Notes: generated by a model from the letters alone, not told the origin. A DNA stretch of 64,000 nt from Levilactobacillus bambusae (GCF_003124125.1 NZ_QCXQ01000002.1:198968-262967); one strand, 5' to 3'. Counted from the first letter of the stretch, positions 50,087 to 59,597 are shown. Made by a program: numbers and translations.

Positions 50087-51547
50087 CTAAATGGTCTTAA
50101 TAAACCGGCTAAACGCTTGTTGACCCTCGGCATTCTGCTTAAAGACGCCGGCATCCTCTAATACCCGGGCAAAAACGGCCCCAATTTCTTGATCCAGAAT
50201 TTCCGTAACGTTCTCGACCGTAAACTGGTGTCGGTCCTTCAACTGGTCGGCCCATTCTTGGTGAATGGGTGCCATGTTGTTGGGCTGCCCCAGTACGTAC
50301 TTTTGAACTTCGACCATTTCCGTCTTTAACCGGGCTGGCAAAATTGCCCGCCCCATGACTTCAATCAACCCAATGTTTTCCTTTTTAATGTGCTGAACAT
50401 CCTGGTGGGGATGAAAAATTCCGTCCGGATATTCCTTCGAGGTTTGGTTATCCCGCAAGACAATATCCAAAATGTAATCCTTCCCGTCCCGGTAAGCAAT
50501 GGGCGTTGTGGTGTGATGCCGTTCTCCATTAGTCAATGCCCGAACATTCACGGACTCGTCGGAGTAGGACACCCAAGCGTTATGAATAACACTGGCGGCA
50601 CTAACGAGGGCGGATCGATTTTGACTTCGTAACCGAATGGTTGACATTGGCCACTTAACAATCCCCGCTTGAACGTCCGGCAGGTTCAGGTTCAACTGCT
50701 TAGCAATCTTGGCCTTCATCATCGGAAACTGGTGCCGCCCACCCTGATAGTGTTCGTGGGTAAGCACTGATCCACCGACAATCGGCAGGTCGGCATTACT
50801 GCCGACGAAGTAGCTCGGAAACATCGTGACGATCTCCAGCAGGTTGCTAAACGTTTGGGTATTAATCACCATGGGGGTATGCATCTTGTTTAAAAAGATC
50901 GCATGCTCCGTGAAGTAAGCGTACGGCGAATACTGGAACCCCCACGTTTCGCCACCGATTTGAAACCGAATAATCCGGTGGCTCGAGCGGGCGGCGGAGT
51001 TAGGCCGGCCAAGGTAGCCCTCGTTTTCCATACAGAGGGCACACATTGGGTAGCCGGTCTGCGGCTGATTCCGGGCGGCCGCAATGTCCTTAGGGTCCTT
51101 TTCGGGCTTGGACAGGTTAATCGTAATTTCGATGTCCCCATAGTCCGTCGCTGTATCAAAGACGACGTTTTTAGCAATCGCCCGGGTCTTAATGTAGTCG
51201 TTCCTCTGGCTTAGATCGTAGAACCAATCCGTGGCCTTCTCAGGTGCTACCTGATACCGGCTCCAAAACCGCTCGTTAACGACCGATGGGATTGGTGTAA
51301 CCAAATCCATCAGCTGGGCGTTTAAAATATCCTTAGCCGATTGCGTATCTTCGATTTTACCGTTGTTAATGGCGGTTTCAATTAACGCATCCACAACGGC
51401 CAACCGTGACTGATCGGCAGCTTCAACGGGGTTTTCATCCCCGACCAAAGCTAAGATTTTGTTTTGAACGTAAATTCGGTCCATATCGTCATAGCTGGCA
51501 CCGGATTCAACGATGTCATTCACAAATGCATCAACACTTGTTAACAT
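50087..51547 (-). CDS. galT: UTP--hexose-1-phosphate / galactose-1-phosphate uridylyltransferase, type 2
   Basis: 486 residues. The long Firmicutes form (GalT type 2). PMCALCMENEGYLGRPNSAA is the N-terminal conserved block; GGSVLTHEHYQGGRHQFPM contains H-E-H-Y-Q-G-G, the active-site region of this type. It exchanges galactose-1-phosphate with UDP-glucose to produce UDP-galactose and glucose-1-phosphate. Between galE and galR. Confidence 0.96.
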   Translation of the reverse strand: MLTSVDAFVNDIVESGASYDDMDRIYVQNKILALVGDENPVEAADQSRLAVVDALIETAINNGKIEDTQSAKDILNAQLMDLVTPIPSVVNERFWSRYQVAPEKATDWFYDLSQRNDYIKTRAIAKNVVFDTATDYGDIEITINLSKPEKDPKDIAAARNQPQTGYPMCALCMENEGYLGRPNSAARSSHRIIRFQIGGETWGFQYSPYAYFTEHAIFLNKMHTPMVINTQTFSNLLEIVTMFPSYFVGSNADLPIVGGSVLTHEHYQGGRHQFPMMKAKIAKQLNLNLPDVQAGIVKWPMSTIRLRSQNRSALVSAASVIHNAWVSYSDESVNVRALTNGERHHTTTPIAYRDGKDYILDIVLRDNQTSKEYPDGIFHPHQDVQHIKKENIGLIEVMGRAILPARLKTEMVEVQKYVLGQPNNMAPIHQEWADQLKDRHQFTVENVTEILDQEIGAVFARVLEDAGVFKQNAEGQQAFSRFIKTI

Positions 51548-51562
51548 GCTGATTGCTCCCTT

Positions 51563-52555
51563 CTACCGATCGTTATAGCCATTCGGATGCTTTTGCTTCC
51601 AATTCCAGGCCGTTTTAATAATTTCATGTACGTCATCAAACTGGGGGTCCCAGCCCAGAACATCGCGGGCCTTATCGGACGCCGCAATTAAAGTACTGGG
51701 ATCACCAGGCCGCCGGGGTGCCATTTCGGCAGGAATTTCCTGACCAGTAACGTCGCGGGCGGCCTGCAGCATTTCCATGTTTGAGAAACCGGTGGATGAA
51801 CCCAAGTTAAAGGCCGTACTTTCGCCACCGTTATTCAGATATTCCATGGCCAAGATGTGGGCATCCGCCAGATCAACAACGTGGACGTAATCCCGAACAC
51901 AGGTGCCGTCCTTCGTCGGGTAATCGTCCCCAAAGATTTGGAGTTGATCCCGTTCACCAGCTGCCACTTGAAGAATGATCGGAACTAAGTGGGTTTCGGG
52001 GTGGTGGTCTTCGCCAATACTGCCGTCTGGCTTAGCACCAGCAACGTTGAAGTAGCGTAAGGCAACGAACTTAATGCCGTACGCAATGTCGCACCACTTC
52101 ATAATTTTTTCCATCCCTAACTTGCTCTGACCGTAAGGGTTTGTCGGGTCTTGAGGATCCGTTTCCTTGATGGGAATCTGTTTTGGCTCGCCATAGGTAG
52201 CTGCCGTACTAGAAAAGACAATCTTATTGACGTTGTGATCCCGCATCACTTCAAGAAGGGCAATCACCCCACCCGTATTGTTGTCAAAGTACTTCAACGG
52301 GTCCTTCATGGATTCTGGGACAATCGAAAAGGCCGCAAAGTGAATCACAGCATCAACATTTTCCCTGTCAAAGACGTCGGCCATGAAAGCCTTGTCCCGA
52401 ATATCACCTTCGTAGAACCGGGCGTTCTCATTTATCGCCTTAGCGTGACCCGTTACCAAGTTATCAACTACGGCAACGTCTTCACCCTTTTCAATTAGCC
52501 GATCAACAGCGTGGGAGCCAATGTATCCCGCTCCACCTAAAACCAAAACAGTCAT
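51563..52555 (-). CDS. galE: UDP-glucose 4-epimerase
   Basis: 330 residues from ATG 52555; GAGGAGG precedes it. [20 protein letters not shown] is the NAD-binding glycine motif; the Ser in [11 protein letters not shown] and [12 protein letters not shown] (Tyr-x-x-x-Lys) form the catalytic site. Interconverts UDP-galactose and UDP-glucose in the Leloir pathway. Follows galK and precedes galT. Confidence 0.96.
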   Translation of the reverse strand: MTVLVLGGAGYIGSHAVDRLIEKGEDVAVVDNLVTGHAKAINENARFYEGDIRDKAFMADVFDRENVDAVIHFAAFSIVPESMKDPLKYFDNNTGGVIALLEVMRDHNVNKIVFSSTAATYGEPKQIPIKETDPQDPTNPYGQSKLGMEKIMKWCDIAYGIKFVALRYFNVAGAKPDGSIGEDHHPETHLVPIILQVAAGERDQLQIFGDDYPTKDGTCVRDYVHVVDLADAHILAMEYLNNGGESTAFNLGSSTGFSNMEMLQAARDVTGQEIPAEMAPRRPGDPSTLIAASDKARDVLGWDPQFDDVHEIIKTAWNWKQKHPNGYNDR

Positions 52556-52597
52556 CAAAAATCCTCCTCATCAATATGGCAATCCATTGTCTAAATA

Positions 52598-53770
52598 TTA
52601 GTCAGCTGAAAGTTCACGGGGACCATCAGCAATTTCAGCAACGTAGAAGTCTGCGTTGTACCCAATCTTGTCGCGATACGTTTGACCAACGTTCTGCTTA
52701 AAGTTTTCGGTTTCATCCTTCTTGACGATCGCAATTGCGCAACCCCCAAACCCAGCACCGACCATCCGGGCGCCTAAAACGCCTGGTTGAGCCCAAGCGG
52801 TTTCAGCTAGGGTATCAAGTTCGACCCCTGTGACATCATAGTCATAGTGCAATGATTCATGGGAAGCATTAATTAGTTTGCCAAAACTCTTTAAATCATG
52901 GTCGCGTAAGGCCGGTTCAGCCTTAATACACCGTTGGTTTTCAAAAACGGCATGGCGGGCCCGGGCAATTAGGGTCCCATCATTAATGAGGTAGGTATAT
53001 TGATCAAACAGATCCTCCGTTAAATCACCCAGCGAGTTAATGTCGAGTCCCACTTGCAGCCGTTTTAAAGCTTCCTCACATTCCGAGCGGCGTTCATTGT
53101 ACTTGGAATCCGTGAGTTCACGCCGTTTATTCGTATTCATAATAACGATCACGTAGTCGCCTAATTCAACGGGAACGTAGTGGTAGTCCATGGAGTTCGT
53201 ATCCAATAGTACCGCCTCGTCGGCCTTCCCCATTCCAACGGCGAACTGATCCATAATCCCGGAGTTCAGCCCGATGTAGTCATTTTCAACTTCCTGGCCG
53301 GCCTTCACAAGGGTTAATTGGTCAACGTCTAAGTTAAAGACCGCCCGTAAAATTTCACCCATTAATAATTCGATGGATGCTGATGACGATAATCCAGCAC
53401 CGTCAGGTAAATTACCGTGAACAAACAGGTCAAATCCGTGGTCAAACCGATAACCGTGCTTAGTCAGTTCATACATCATCCCAGCCGGATAGTTAACCCA
53501 ACCGTGATCCTTATTGTAATCAAGGTCATTAATGGAGAACTCAACTATTCCCTTATCCGGAATGTTGGCGGAATACATCCGCACCTTATCATCCGTCCGA
53601 GCCGAATAGACGCCGTAGGTTCCCAAGCTAATCGCACACGGGAAAACGTGACCGCCGTTATAATCCGTGTGTTCACCGATTAAGTTAATTCGACCGGGTG
53701 AAAAGAAAACTCGTTCGGGTTCAACATCAAAATGTTCCTTGAATTCAGTCGTTAAACTTGCGTAATCCAT
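52598..53770 (-). CDS. galK: Galactokinase
   Basis: 390 residues from ATG 53770 with GTGAGGG upstream. GRINLIGEHTDYNGGHVFPC is the galactokinase signature; DGAGLSSSASIELLMGEIL is the ATP-binding GHMP motif, and GARMVGAGFGGCAIAIVKKD the C-terminal motif. Phosphorylates alpha-D-galactose at C1. Confidence 0.97.
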   Translation of the reverse strand: MDYASLTTEFKEHFDVEPERVFFSPGRINLIGEHTDYNGGHVFPCAISLGTYGVYSARTDDKVRMYSANIPDKGIVEFSINDLDYNKDHGWVNYPAGMMYELTKHGYRFDHGFDLFVHGNLPDGAGLSSSASIELLMGEILRAVFNLDVDQLTLVKAGQEVENDYIGLNSGIMDQFAVGMGKADEAVLLDTNSMDYHYVPVELGDYVIVIMNTNKRRELTDSKYNERRSECEEALKRLQVGLDINSLGDLTEDLFDQYTYLINDGTLIARARHAVFENQRCIKAEPALRDHDLKSFGKLINASHESLHYDYDVTGVELDTLAETAWAQPGVLGARMVGAGFGGCAIAIVKKDETENFKQNVGQTYRDKIGYNADFYVAEIADGPRELSAD

Positions 53771-53791
53771 AGTGGTATCCCTCACTTTTAA

Positions 53792-55207
53792 CTAGTCTTG
53801 ATTATCTAAATTATTCTCTAATTGGGCAACGATCTTAGCGTGTTCCGCCTCACTCAGTTTGACGTGGCGAGCGAAGATAATGGCGGCGATGACTAACAAG
53901 ATCATTGGGGCATAAAACATGTAGGTCTTGAACTGTAAGATGCCGCTAGCTGAAATACTGGACGCCTTAGCCGAACCCGTCATCCCAGCCGCGATGGCAG
54001 CGAAGGCAACGATTCCGTTGGCAAACGCACCCGCTAACTTATCAATTAACGGCCGCACGGATAAGGTCACGGATTCATTCCGGGTCCCGTTCTTTAACTG
54101 GCCGTATTCCACGGAATCCGTAATGGTCATTAAGGTCGCCAGGAACACCATTGGGTATGGGAAAAAGAAAAGTGCAACCCCGATTAAGACGATGGTTAGA
54201 TTTGTTCCTGCAAAGAGGAAGGTCACGTAACCTAGCAGCATCACAGCAATTCCGCCCATGTAAATGGCCCGCCGTTTAATCCAAGATTCAACTAACGGGA
54301 AGATGGCAACGGAAATCACACCAAGAATGGCGGTTTCAACCCCAACCAGACTAAATTCAGTTGGTTTGCCCATAATGTAACGGAAGTAGTAAATCAGAAG
54401 TGAGTTGGTCACTACGTAGCTTAATGCAAACAGAAAGTAGGAGAAGGCTAACCACATTAACTGGTCGTTTTCACCGATTACCTTGAAGACGTCTCGGAAA
54501 CGTGTGTGCTCCGTTTGTTCCCGGATGGCGTTGGTTTGTTCCTTGGTTCCTAAGCAAGTGGCCAAAGCCCCTAAGAAGGAGACTACGGCAATCACAACGG
54601 CAAACCAGAACCAACCGGTCCGCGTCTGCGTTTGCCCCGTCGTACCAGAGAAGATGTGCGAGAAGTACACAACTAATGGGACAATGATAATGGCAACCCC
54701 TTGGGCGCCTAAAGTTGAACCAAACCGAGCAATGGTCCCAAACTTAGTCCGAGTCTTAGAGTCCAAACTCAGTGCGGGCAGCATTGACCAAAACGAAATA
54801 TCTTTAAATGAATAGAAAATATCTAAAATAACAAACGCAATTGCAAATAAAATCAAGTAAAGCATCGGGTTAGATACCGTAAGGCCCCCGAAATTCGTAA
54901 AGATCAGCATAAGCATGAGGCCGGAAATTAACGCCCCTACGAAAAGCCAGGGCTTAAACTTTCCCCATTTTGTTTCGGTGTTATCCACTAACCCACCGAT
55001 CAGCGGATCAAACATAATTTCAACTAACCGAATCACCACAATCATCGTGGTCACGTACCCAATCATTTTAGCGTTCTGGGCGGCGCTGTCGCCATCGAAT
55101 AGTTGACTTGTCACAAACATCATAAAGTACGTGCTCAATGTGGCGTAAAAGGCATCATGCCCAAACGCACCAAATGCGTACGAAAAATACTGATTAATTT
55201 GTTTCAT
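53792..55207 (-). CDS. galP: Galactose / galactoside permease, GPH family cation symporter
   Basis: 471 residues, 12 membrane helices. FGAFGHDAFYATLSTYFMMF, LVDNTETKWGKFKPWLFVGA and ATLMTITDSVEYGQLKNGTR are GPH (glycoside-pentoside-hexuronide) motifs. There is no C-terminal EIIA-like domain, as LacS has. Imports galactose or melibiose/galactoside with a cation. First transport gene in the gal operon, after an unknown 83-residue gene and a hairpin. Confidence 0.9.
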   Translation of the reverse strand: MKQINQYFSYAFGAFGHDAFYATLSTYFMMFVTSQLFDGDSAAQNAKMIGYVTTMIVVIRLVEIMFDPLIGGLVDNTETKWGKFKPWLFVGALISGLMLMLIFTNFGGLTVSNPMLYLILFAIAFVILDIFYSFKDISFWSMLPALSLDSKTRTKFGTIARFGSTLGAQGVAIIIVPLVVYFSHIFSGTTGQTQTRTGWFWFAVVIAVVSFLGALATCLGTKEQTNAIREQTEHTRFRDVFKVIGENDQLMWLAFSYFLFALSYVVTNSLLIYYFRYIMGKPTEFSLVGVETAILGVISVAIFPLVESWIKRRAIYMGGIAVMLLGYVTFLFAGTNLTIVLIGVALFFFPYPMVFLATLMTITDSVEYGQLKNGTRNESVTLSVRPLIDKLAGAFANGIVAFAAIAAGMTGSAKASSISASGILQFKTYMFYAPMILLVIAAIIFARHVKLSEAEHAKIVAQLENNLDNQD

Positions 55208-55241
55208 CTTCTTAGCCTCTCAATCAATTCATAGACTTCCA

Positions 55242-55274
55242 TTATCTCGCCATTCAAAGTAAAACGCGAGATAA
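55242..55274 (-). promoter_or_regulatory. Intercistronic hairpin before galP
   Basis: TTATCTCGC (55242-55250) pairs exactly with GCGAGATAA (55266-55274), a 9-bp stem without a following T run. It may be an RNA-processing or stability site that sets galP translation apart from the small upstream gene. Confidence 0.4.
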
Positions 55275-55279
55275 ATTTT

Positions 55280-55531
55280 TTAGTGATAACGGCGTTCAAC
55301 GATTTTCTCGAGGATTTGGTTCCGTTGATCTTCCTTTGCGACGTCAAACTGAGTTTCCTCAAGTTCATTAAAATCATCAACTAGCAAGAGTGCTTCAAGG
55401 TAAAGCGTTAGTTGACGCTTAATGTACGTCTTGTTTTGTTCACCCGGCTTCTGGGGGTTCCCCGCCAAAACCGCACTCGCAAATTGTTGATCGTTAATCG
55501 TGACCTTTTTACTCTTTTTTGCTGCCATCAT
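55280..55531 (-). CDS. Small unknown protein heading the gal operon
   Basis: 83 residues from ATG 55531 or the ATG three bases later (GGGAGAATTC upstream). Lys-rich start (AAKKSKKVTINDQQFASAVL), a helical Leu-rich middle (YIKRQLTLYLEALLLVDDFN) and a charged end (NQILEKIVERRYH). No family recognised. It lies between the gal promoter and galP with only 72 bases separating it from galP, so it is in the same transcript. It could be a regulator or chaperone of the transporter; no direct evidence. Confidence 0.65.
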   Translation of the reverse strand: MMAAKKSKKVTINDQQFASAVLAGNPQKPGEQNKTYIKRQLTLYLEALLLVDDFNELEETQFDVAKEDQRNQILEKIVERRYH

Positions 55532-55601
55532 GAATTCTCCCTTCGATAAAATACCTTCACAAGTGACCTCTCGGGATCCACTTTTATAATAAAAATATTA
55601 A

Positions 55602-55615
55602 TGTAAGCGCTTTAC
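55602..55615. promoter_or_regulatory. LacI-family operator / cre-like site of the gal operon
   Basis: TGTAAGCGCTTTAC contains the palindromic centre AAGCGCTT with flanking TA and GTAA/TTAC. CcpA and GalR sites both have this shape. It overlaps the expected transcription start (about 55616) of the promoter at 55623-55651, ideal for a roadblock repressor. Confidence 0.6.
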
Positions 55616-55622
55616 GATACAT

Positions 55623-55651
55623 ATACTAAAGGTTATCGTACCATATTGCAA
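55623..55651 (-). promoter_or_regulatory. Promoter of the gal operon
   Basis: On the minus strand TTGCAA (55651-55646), 17-base spacer and TAGTAT (55628-55623). First gene start at 55531. Confidence 0.65.
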
Positions 55652-55789
55652 GGGCCGAAGTAAAATTCAGTAAAAATTTTCGTAAAAATATTTTTTCTGC
55701 AACCGGTTGGAGTGCCGACATAGCGTTCTTTAAGTCTTGAGCCACCCTTCTAAAAAAATTTTACCTAATTTGATTTTCATTTTATTTTG

Positions 55790-55839
55790 AACCAAAGAAA
55801 ACCACCGCCTCGATTTCGAAGCAGTGGTTTTCTTTGGTT
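55790..55839 (-). terminator. Terminator after the NAD(P)-binding gene
   Basis: AACCAAAGAAAACCAC (55790-55805) and GTGGTTTTCTTTGGTT (55824-55839) are exact complements, with an inner TCGATTTCGA. Closes the gene ending at 55864; no T-tract issue, since the arm itself supplies it. Confidence 0.8.
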
Positions 55840-55863
55840 TATTTTCGGTTAACTTTCTAACCA

Positions 55864-56472
55864 TTACTGGGGCCGGTTAATCCCAACGCTAGCCCGAACA
55901 TCCTGTGCGGGGTCCTTCACTAACTGTAGAACGTAGTGGCCCACGGCATCAACTGAAACACAGTTACCGCCGGGCTGTTCCCCCTTCTTGGTAAGTTCAT
56001 ATACCGTTGCCCCAAAGTCATACCAGGCGGGACGAATTACCGTATAATCGGTGTTTGACGACTCAACGATGTCGGCAGCCTTCCGGTAGACGTGCAGTGA
56101 AGGATTATGGTCTAAATTCTTCGACTCCCCGTAACGAGCGGGAACTTCGTTATAAATACCCATTGAAGTAATAAAGACCAACCGTTTAACGCCCGCATCC
56201 GTCATGGACTGCGTAATATTTTGGGCCATGAGATCTAGGTTCCGCCCCCGCAAAGCAACGAAAACAACGTCTTGACCGGCCATGACAGCCTCTAAGTCAG
56301 CTAACTTTTCGGCATCCCCGTCAAAGGCCGTTTCCCGGTCAGGGTCCTGGTGAAGAATCCCCGATGCGTGCCGACAAAATAACGTTAACTGAGCGTCCGT
56401 ATCCTCCAATAAGCGTTCGCGGACGACTCCCCCAATGGTTCCTGATGCTCCTAGAATCAAAACCTTTTCCAT
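55864..56472 (-). CDS. NAD(P)H-binding protein, NmrA/atypical SDR-like
   Basis: 202 residues. KVLILGASGTIGGVVRERLL is an atypical SDR nucleotide-binding motif, and VFITSMGIYNEVPARYGESK is near the normal catalytic position but with a shifted Tyr. NADH-binding NmrA-like family, often reductase-like or redox sensors. It lies between galP and pgm on the minus strand but has its own terminator; the leader contains the repeat at 56570-56612. Function unknown. Confidence 0.85.
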   Translation of the reverse strand: MEKVLILGASGTIGGVVRERLLEDTDAQLTLFCRHASGILHQDPDRETAFDGDAEKLADLEAVMAGQDVVFVALRGRNLDLMAQNITQSMTDAGVKRLVFITSMGIYNEVPARYGESKNLDHNPSLHVYRKAADIVESSNTDYTVIRPAWYDFGATVYELTKKGEQPGGNCVSVDAVGHYVLQLVKDPAQDVRASVGINRPQ

Positions 56473-56569
56473 CCGATGTCACACTCCATTCCCTATATGC
56501 TAAGTTATCAATTAGTGATTACATTATAGGCCGTTCCCTAAAGTTGGTGGGAAAGATTGACTTGTAAAA

Positions 56570-56612
56570 TAGAGTGCGACTTCAACCGGGTTGATAACGA
56601 GGATTCACGTAA
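56570..56612 (+). repeat. Modular repeat element, copy 3 (half)
   Basis: TAGAGTGCGAC (56570-56580, identical to the reverse complement of 33241-33251), GGTTGAT (56589-56595) and CGAGGATTCACG (56598-56609) align with copy 1 in the same order and spacing. The 3' half, with TGGTTRACCGCAGGG, is missing; the pgm terminator starts where the copy-specific hairpin would be. Confidence 0.6.
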
Positions 56613-56617
56613 TTGAA

Positions 56618-56659
56618 AAAAAGCTAAGCCATACCGAACTCGGCGTGGCTTAGCTTTTA
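56618..56659 (-). terminator. Terminator after phosphoglucomutase gene
   Basis: AAAGCTAAGCCA (56620-56631) pairs with TGGCTTAGCTTT (56646-56657); a run of seven A on the plus strand gives the T tract. Confidence 0.85.
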
Positions 56660-56671
56660 TACTTAGTCGAC

Positions 56672-58411
56672 TTAGTTTTCTTCTTGTTCGACGTAATCCT
56701 TTAGTGCTTGTTCGTATCCTTCTAGTTGAGCAGCAGCCGTTTGAGCATCAGCGGCGTGGGTCCCAACGTAGAATTTGATCTTTGGTTCCGTTCCGGATGG
56801 TCGGATACAGATCCAACTGCCATCTTCTAACCAGAACTTCAGGACGTTTGACTGTGGCAACTCGATGTTACTGGTTTCACCAGTGACGTCATTAGTCTTC
56901 ACTTGGGTTTCAAAGTCTTCCGTGGATACGACCTTTACCCCGTTGAATGCAGTGGGTTTGTGATCCCTAAACGAGGTCATGAGCGCACTCATTTTAACCT
57001 TACCGTCTAACCCCGGAAAATCCTGTGAGATCGTCTTTTCGTCGTAGTAACCGTACTTTTGGTAAAGTTCCTGAATCCCATCGTACAGGGTCATCCCCCG
57101 TTTTGCATAGTAAGCAGCTACCTCAGCTAGCAGGACGGTTGATTGAATGGCATCCTTATCGCGGACAAATGGTTTGATCAAGTAGCCGTAACTTTCTTCA
57201 AATCCAAAGAGGAAGGTGTGATCCCCCGTCTCCTCGTAGTTTTTAATCTGTTCGGCAATAAACTTAAACCCGGTTAAAACGTCCACCGTTTCAATTCCAA
57301 AACTAGCGGCAATCTTAGTTGCTAAATCCGTTGAGACAATTGATTTTACCACGCGGCCGTTTGCGGGCAGATCATGGGCTTCCTGACGGGCGGTCAAGAT
57401 GTAATTTAACAGAACGGAAGCGATTTGATTACCAGACATGAGTTGATAATCCCCGTTTGGTAATCGAACGGCTGCGCCAAGACGGTCAGCATCCGGATCA
57501 GTCGCCACCAGGAGATCAGCTCCCTCCTGTTTCCCCATCTGAATAGCTAAGTCAAAGGCTTCCGGAAATTCAGGGTTAGGGAACGGAACGGTTGGAAATT
57601 CAGGGTCCGCAATGGCTTGTTCGGGAACCATGGTGAAGTCCTTAAACCCGGCCCCACGAAGCGCCCGCTCTCCGATGACCTTCCCTGTTCCGTGGAGTGG
57701 CGTATATACCAACTTCATCGTTGGGGCCACTTCGGCTAATAACTCATGGTTAATCGTCACGGATTCAACGTTTTGCAGGTAGGGCAGATCAACATCTTCC
57801 CCAATAATATGCATTATCCCGTCCTCACGGAGTTGGGGTTCGGCCACCGTTTGAATGGCAAACAGGTCAGTGGCACTCTGAACGTATTCCGTAATTTTAT
57901 CGGATTCAACGGGCGGCATCTGGCCCCCATCCGGACCATAGATCTTAAACCCGTTGTATTGCTTAGGATTATGGCTAGCAGTAATCATAATTCCCGCGTA
58001 CGTGTTTAAGTGCCGTACGGCAAAGGATAATTCAGGGGTAGGTCGTAAATCATCAAACACGAAGGACTGAATACCATGGGCACCTAAAACCATAGCCGCT
58101 TCATGCGCAAATTCCTCAGAGTGGTAGCGGGAATCAAAGCTGATGGCGACTCCCCGTTTTTTCTCATCGGCACTTAGGGTATCCATGAACCGCGCGACCC
58201 CTTCAGTGGCTTGCCGGATCGTATATACGTTCATCCGACCAATTCCAGGCCCCATTAACCCCCGCATCCCAGCGGTCCCAAACGTCATGGGTTCAGAGAA
58301 AGCTTCCTTTAAAGCATCTGGATCGCTTTCCATTTGGTTCAACTCTGATTTAATGTAGGGAATCATATCCTTTTGGTCCTGCCACAGTTGATAAGTTTCT
58401 TGCCAAGTCAT
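56672..58411 (-). CDS. pgm: Phospho-sugar mutase, phosphoglucomutase type
   Basis: 579 residues. MITASHNPKQYNGFKIYGPD contains the phosphorylated Ser of the T-A-S-H-N-P loop; VATDPDADRLG is the metal loop, GFEESYGYL the sugar-binding loop and IRPSGTEPKIKFYV the phosphate-binding loop. It links galactose-derived glucose-1-phosphate to glucose-6-phosphate. Cotranscribed behind galM (36-base gap). Confidence 0.96.
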   Translation of the reverse strand: MTWQETYQLWQDQKDMIPYIKSELNQMESDPDALKEAFSEPMTFGTAGMRGLMGPGIGRMNVYTIRQATEGVARFMDTLSADEKKRGVAISFDSRYHSEEFAHEAAMVLGAHGIQSFVFDDLRPTPELSFAVRHLNTYAGIMITASHNPKQYNGFKIYGPDGGQMPPVESDKITEYVQSATDLFAIQTVAEPQLREDGIMHIIGEDVDLPYLQNVESVTINHELLAEVAPTMKLVYTPLHGTGKVIGERALRGAGFKDFTMVPEQAIADPEFPTVPFPNPEFPEAFDLAIQMGKQEGADLLVATDPDADRLGAAVRLPNGDYQLMSGNQIASVLLNYILTARQEAHDLPANGRVVKSIVSTDLATKIAASFGIETVDVLTGFKFIAEQIKNYEETGDHTFLFGFEESYGYLIKPFVRDKDAIQSTVLLAEVAAYYAKRGMTLYDGIQELYQKYGYYDEKTISQDFPGLDGKVKMSALMTSFRDHKPTAFNGVKVVSTEDFETQVKTNDVTGETSNIELPQSNVLKFWLEDGSWICIRPSGTEPKIKFYVGTHAADAQTAAAQLEGYEQALKDYVEQEEN

Positions 58412-58447
58412 AAATCCTTGTCACTCCTCTATTCTCTCGTTACGCCA

Positions 58448-59473
58448 TTATAAGCGTTCGTATTGGTAACTAATTGTATGCGTCACCGTTTCATTCTTAG
58501 GTAACACAATATTACCAAAGCCATCGTGATTGATCGCATCCGGCAGGGTTTGAGCTTCCGTCGCCAGTGCATCATAATCGTGTAAATTTTGCCGGGCGGT
58601 TGATTGCGGGTTGGCCGTAAAAATAACAAGTCCGTTTCGATCCGAATAAATCGACACTTGACGGTGGCCATCGTTATCACCTACTTGGGCGACTGGCACC
58701 TGGCTGCTTGGGGATACTTCGTAGGCGTCATCAAACTCAATCCCGCCCGTTTCAGCGCTGAGGGCATCCAACGCGGTCTTCATATCGGGCCCTTCCCGAA
58801 AATCATACGCTGTATCCGCCACCGAAACGATTTCACCCGTTGGGATCTTCTCGGCGTTAGTGACAACACGCTGATCACCGTTAATTTTAAGCCACTGGTT
58901 ATTAATGGTATAGCCACTATCCGTCACGTTCCAGTACACGTGAATCGTCGGATTAAACAGCGTGTCCATGTCACTGTGACCCGTTAGGTTAACGTTAACC
59001 CGGTTATCATTCGTTAGTTCATATGTAATGGTTGCCTCTAACGGCCCCGGAAACCCATCATCTTCTTCCGTAAACCGGTGGGTTAAGGTCACGGAGACCT
59101 GATCCGTAGATTCCTCAACGGTTCCGTCCCAGTTCACAAACGCAAACCCATGGGGTCCGCCATGAAGGAGGTTTTGGCCCTCATTCGCCTCTAACTGATA
59201 GGGAGTTTGACCAATCGTAAAGGCAGCGTTCGATATCCGTCCTGCAACGGGTCCGACCGCCTTACTCAGGTTCCAGACGTTATCCGTGTAGACATCGGGA
59301 TTGGGTTCGGAAACTAACAAATCATGTTGTTCGTCCCCCTCGGTAACGATAAAGCTTTGAAAAGTTGCCCCGTAACTCAAAATAATAATCGATGTGCCCT
59401 TATCGTTCGTTAAAACGTAGCGGGTACACGTTTCACCGTGAGCATTTCGGTAGGTTGACTGTGTCGTTTTCAA
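58448..59473 (-). CDS. galM: Aldose 1-epimerase (mutarotase)
   Basis: 341 residues from TTG 59473, with AGGAGG eight bases upstream; the longer GTG start at 59482 is not needed. Catalytic residues are in AGRISNAAF and NLLHGGPHGF (His), NPTIHVYWNVTDSG (second His) and the late Glu region. It interconverts alpha- and beta-galactose, feeding galK, which takes the alpha form. TATAAT at 59508-59503 and two cre-like sites lie upstream. Confidence 0.93.
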   Translation of the reverse strand: MKTTQSTYRNAHGETCTRYVLTNDKGTSIIILSYGATFQSFIVTEGDEQHDLLVSEPNPDVYTDNVWNLSKAVGPVAGRISNAAFTIGQTPYQLEANEGQNLLHGGPHGFAFVNWDGTVEESTDQVSVTLTHRFTEEDDGFPGPLEATITYELTNDNRVNVNLTGHSDMDTLFNPTIHVYWNVTDSGYTINNQWLKINGDQRVVTNAEKIPTGEIVSVADTAYDFREGPDMKTALDALSAETGGIEFDDAYEVSPSSQVPVAQVGDNDGHRQVSIYSDRNGLVIFTANPQSTARQNLHDYDALATEAQTLPDAINHDGFGNIVLPKNETVTHTISYQYERL

Positions 59474-59553
59474 AAAAAGCACCTCCTAAGGTTCATTAGG
59501 CTTATTATACCTTAGTTTACCAATGAAAGGCCGGAATCACGGCATTTTTTATC

Positions 59554-59583
59554 TGAAAGCGGTGAAAATAGTTAGCGGTTTCA
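59554..59583 (-). promoter_or_regulatory. Two adjacent cre-like sites upstream of galM
   Basis: TGAAAGCGGTGAAA (59554-59567, plus) and TGAAACCGCTAACT (59583-59570, minus) each match TGWAANCGNTNWCA at 13 of 14 positions, two bases apart. They are about 50-75 bases above the -10 (TATAAT, 59508-59503), where CcpA could affect galM-pgm; GalR binding is the other possibility. Confidence 0.65.
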
Positions 59584-59597
59584 AACAATTGCTGCCA

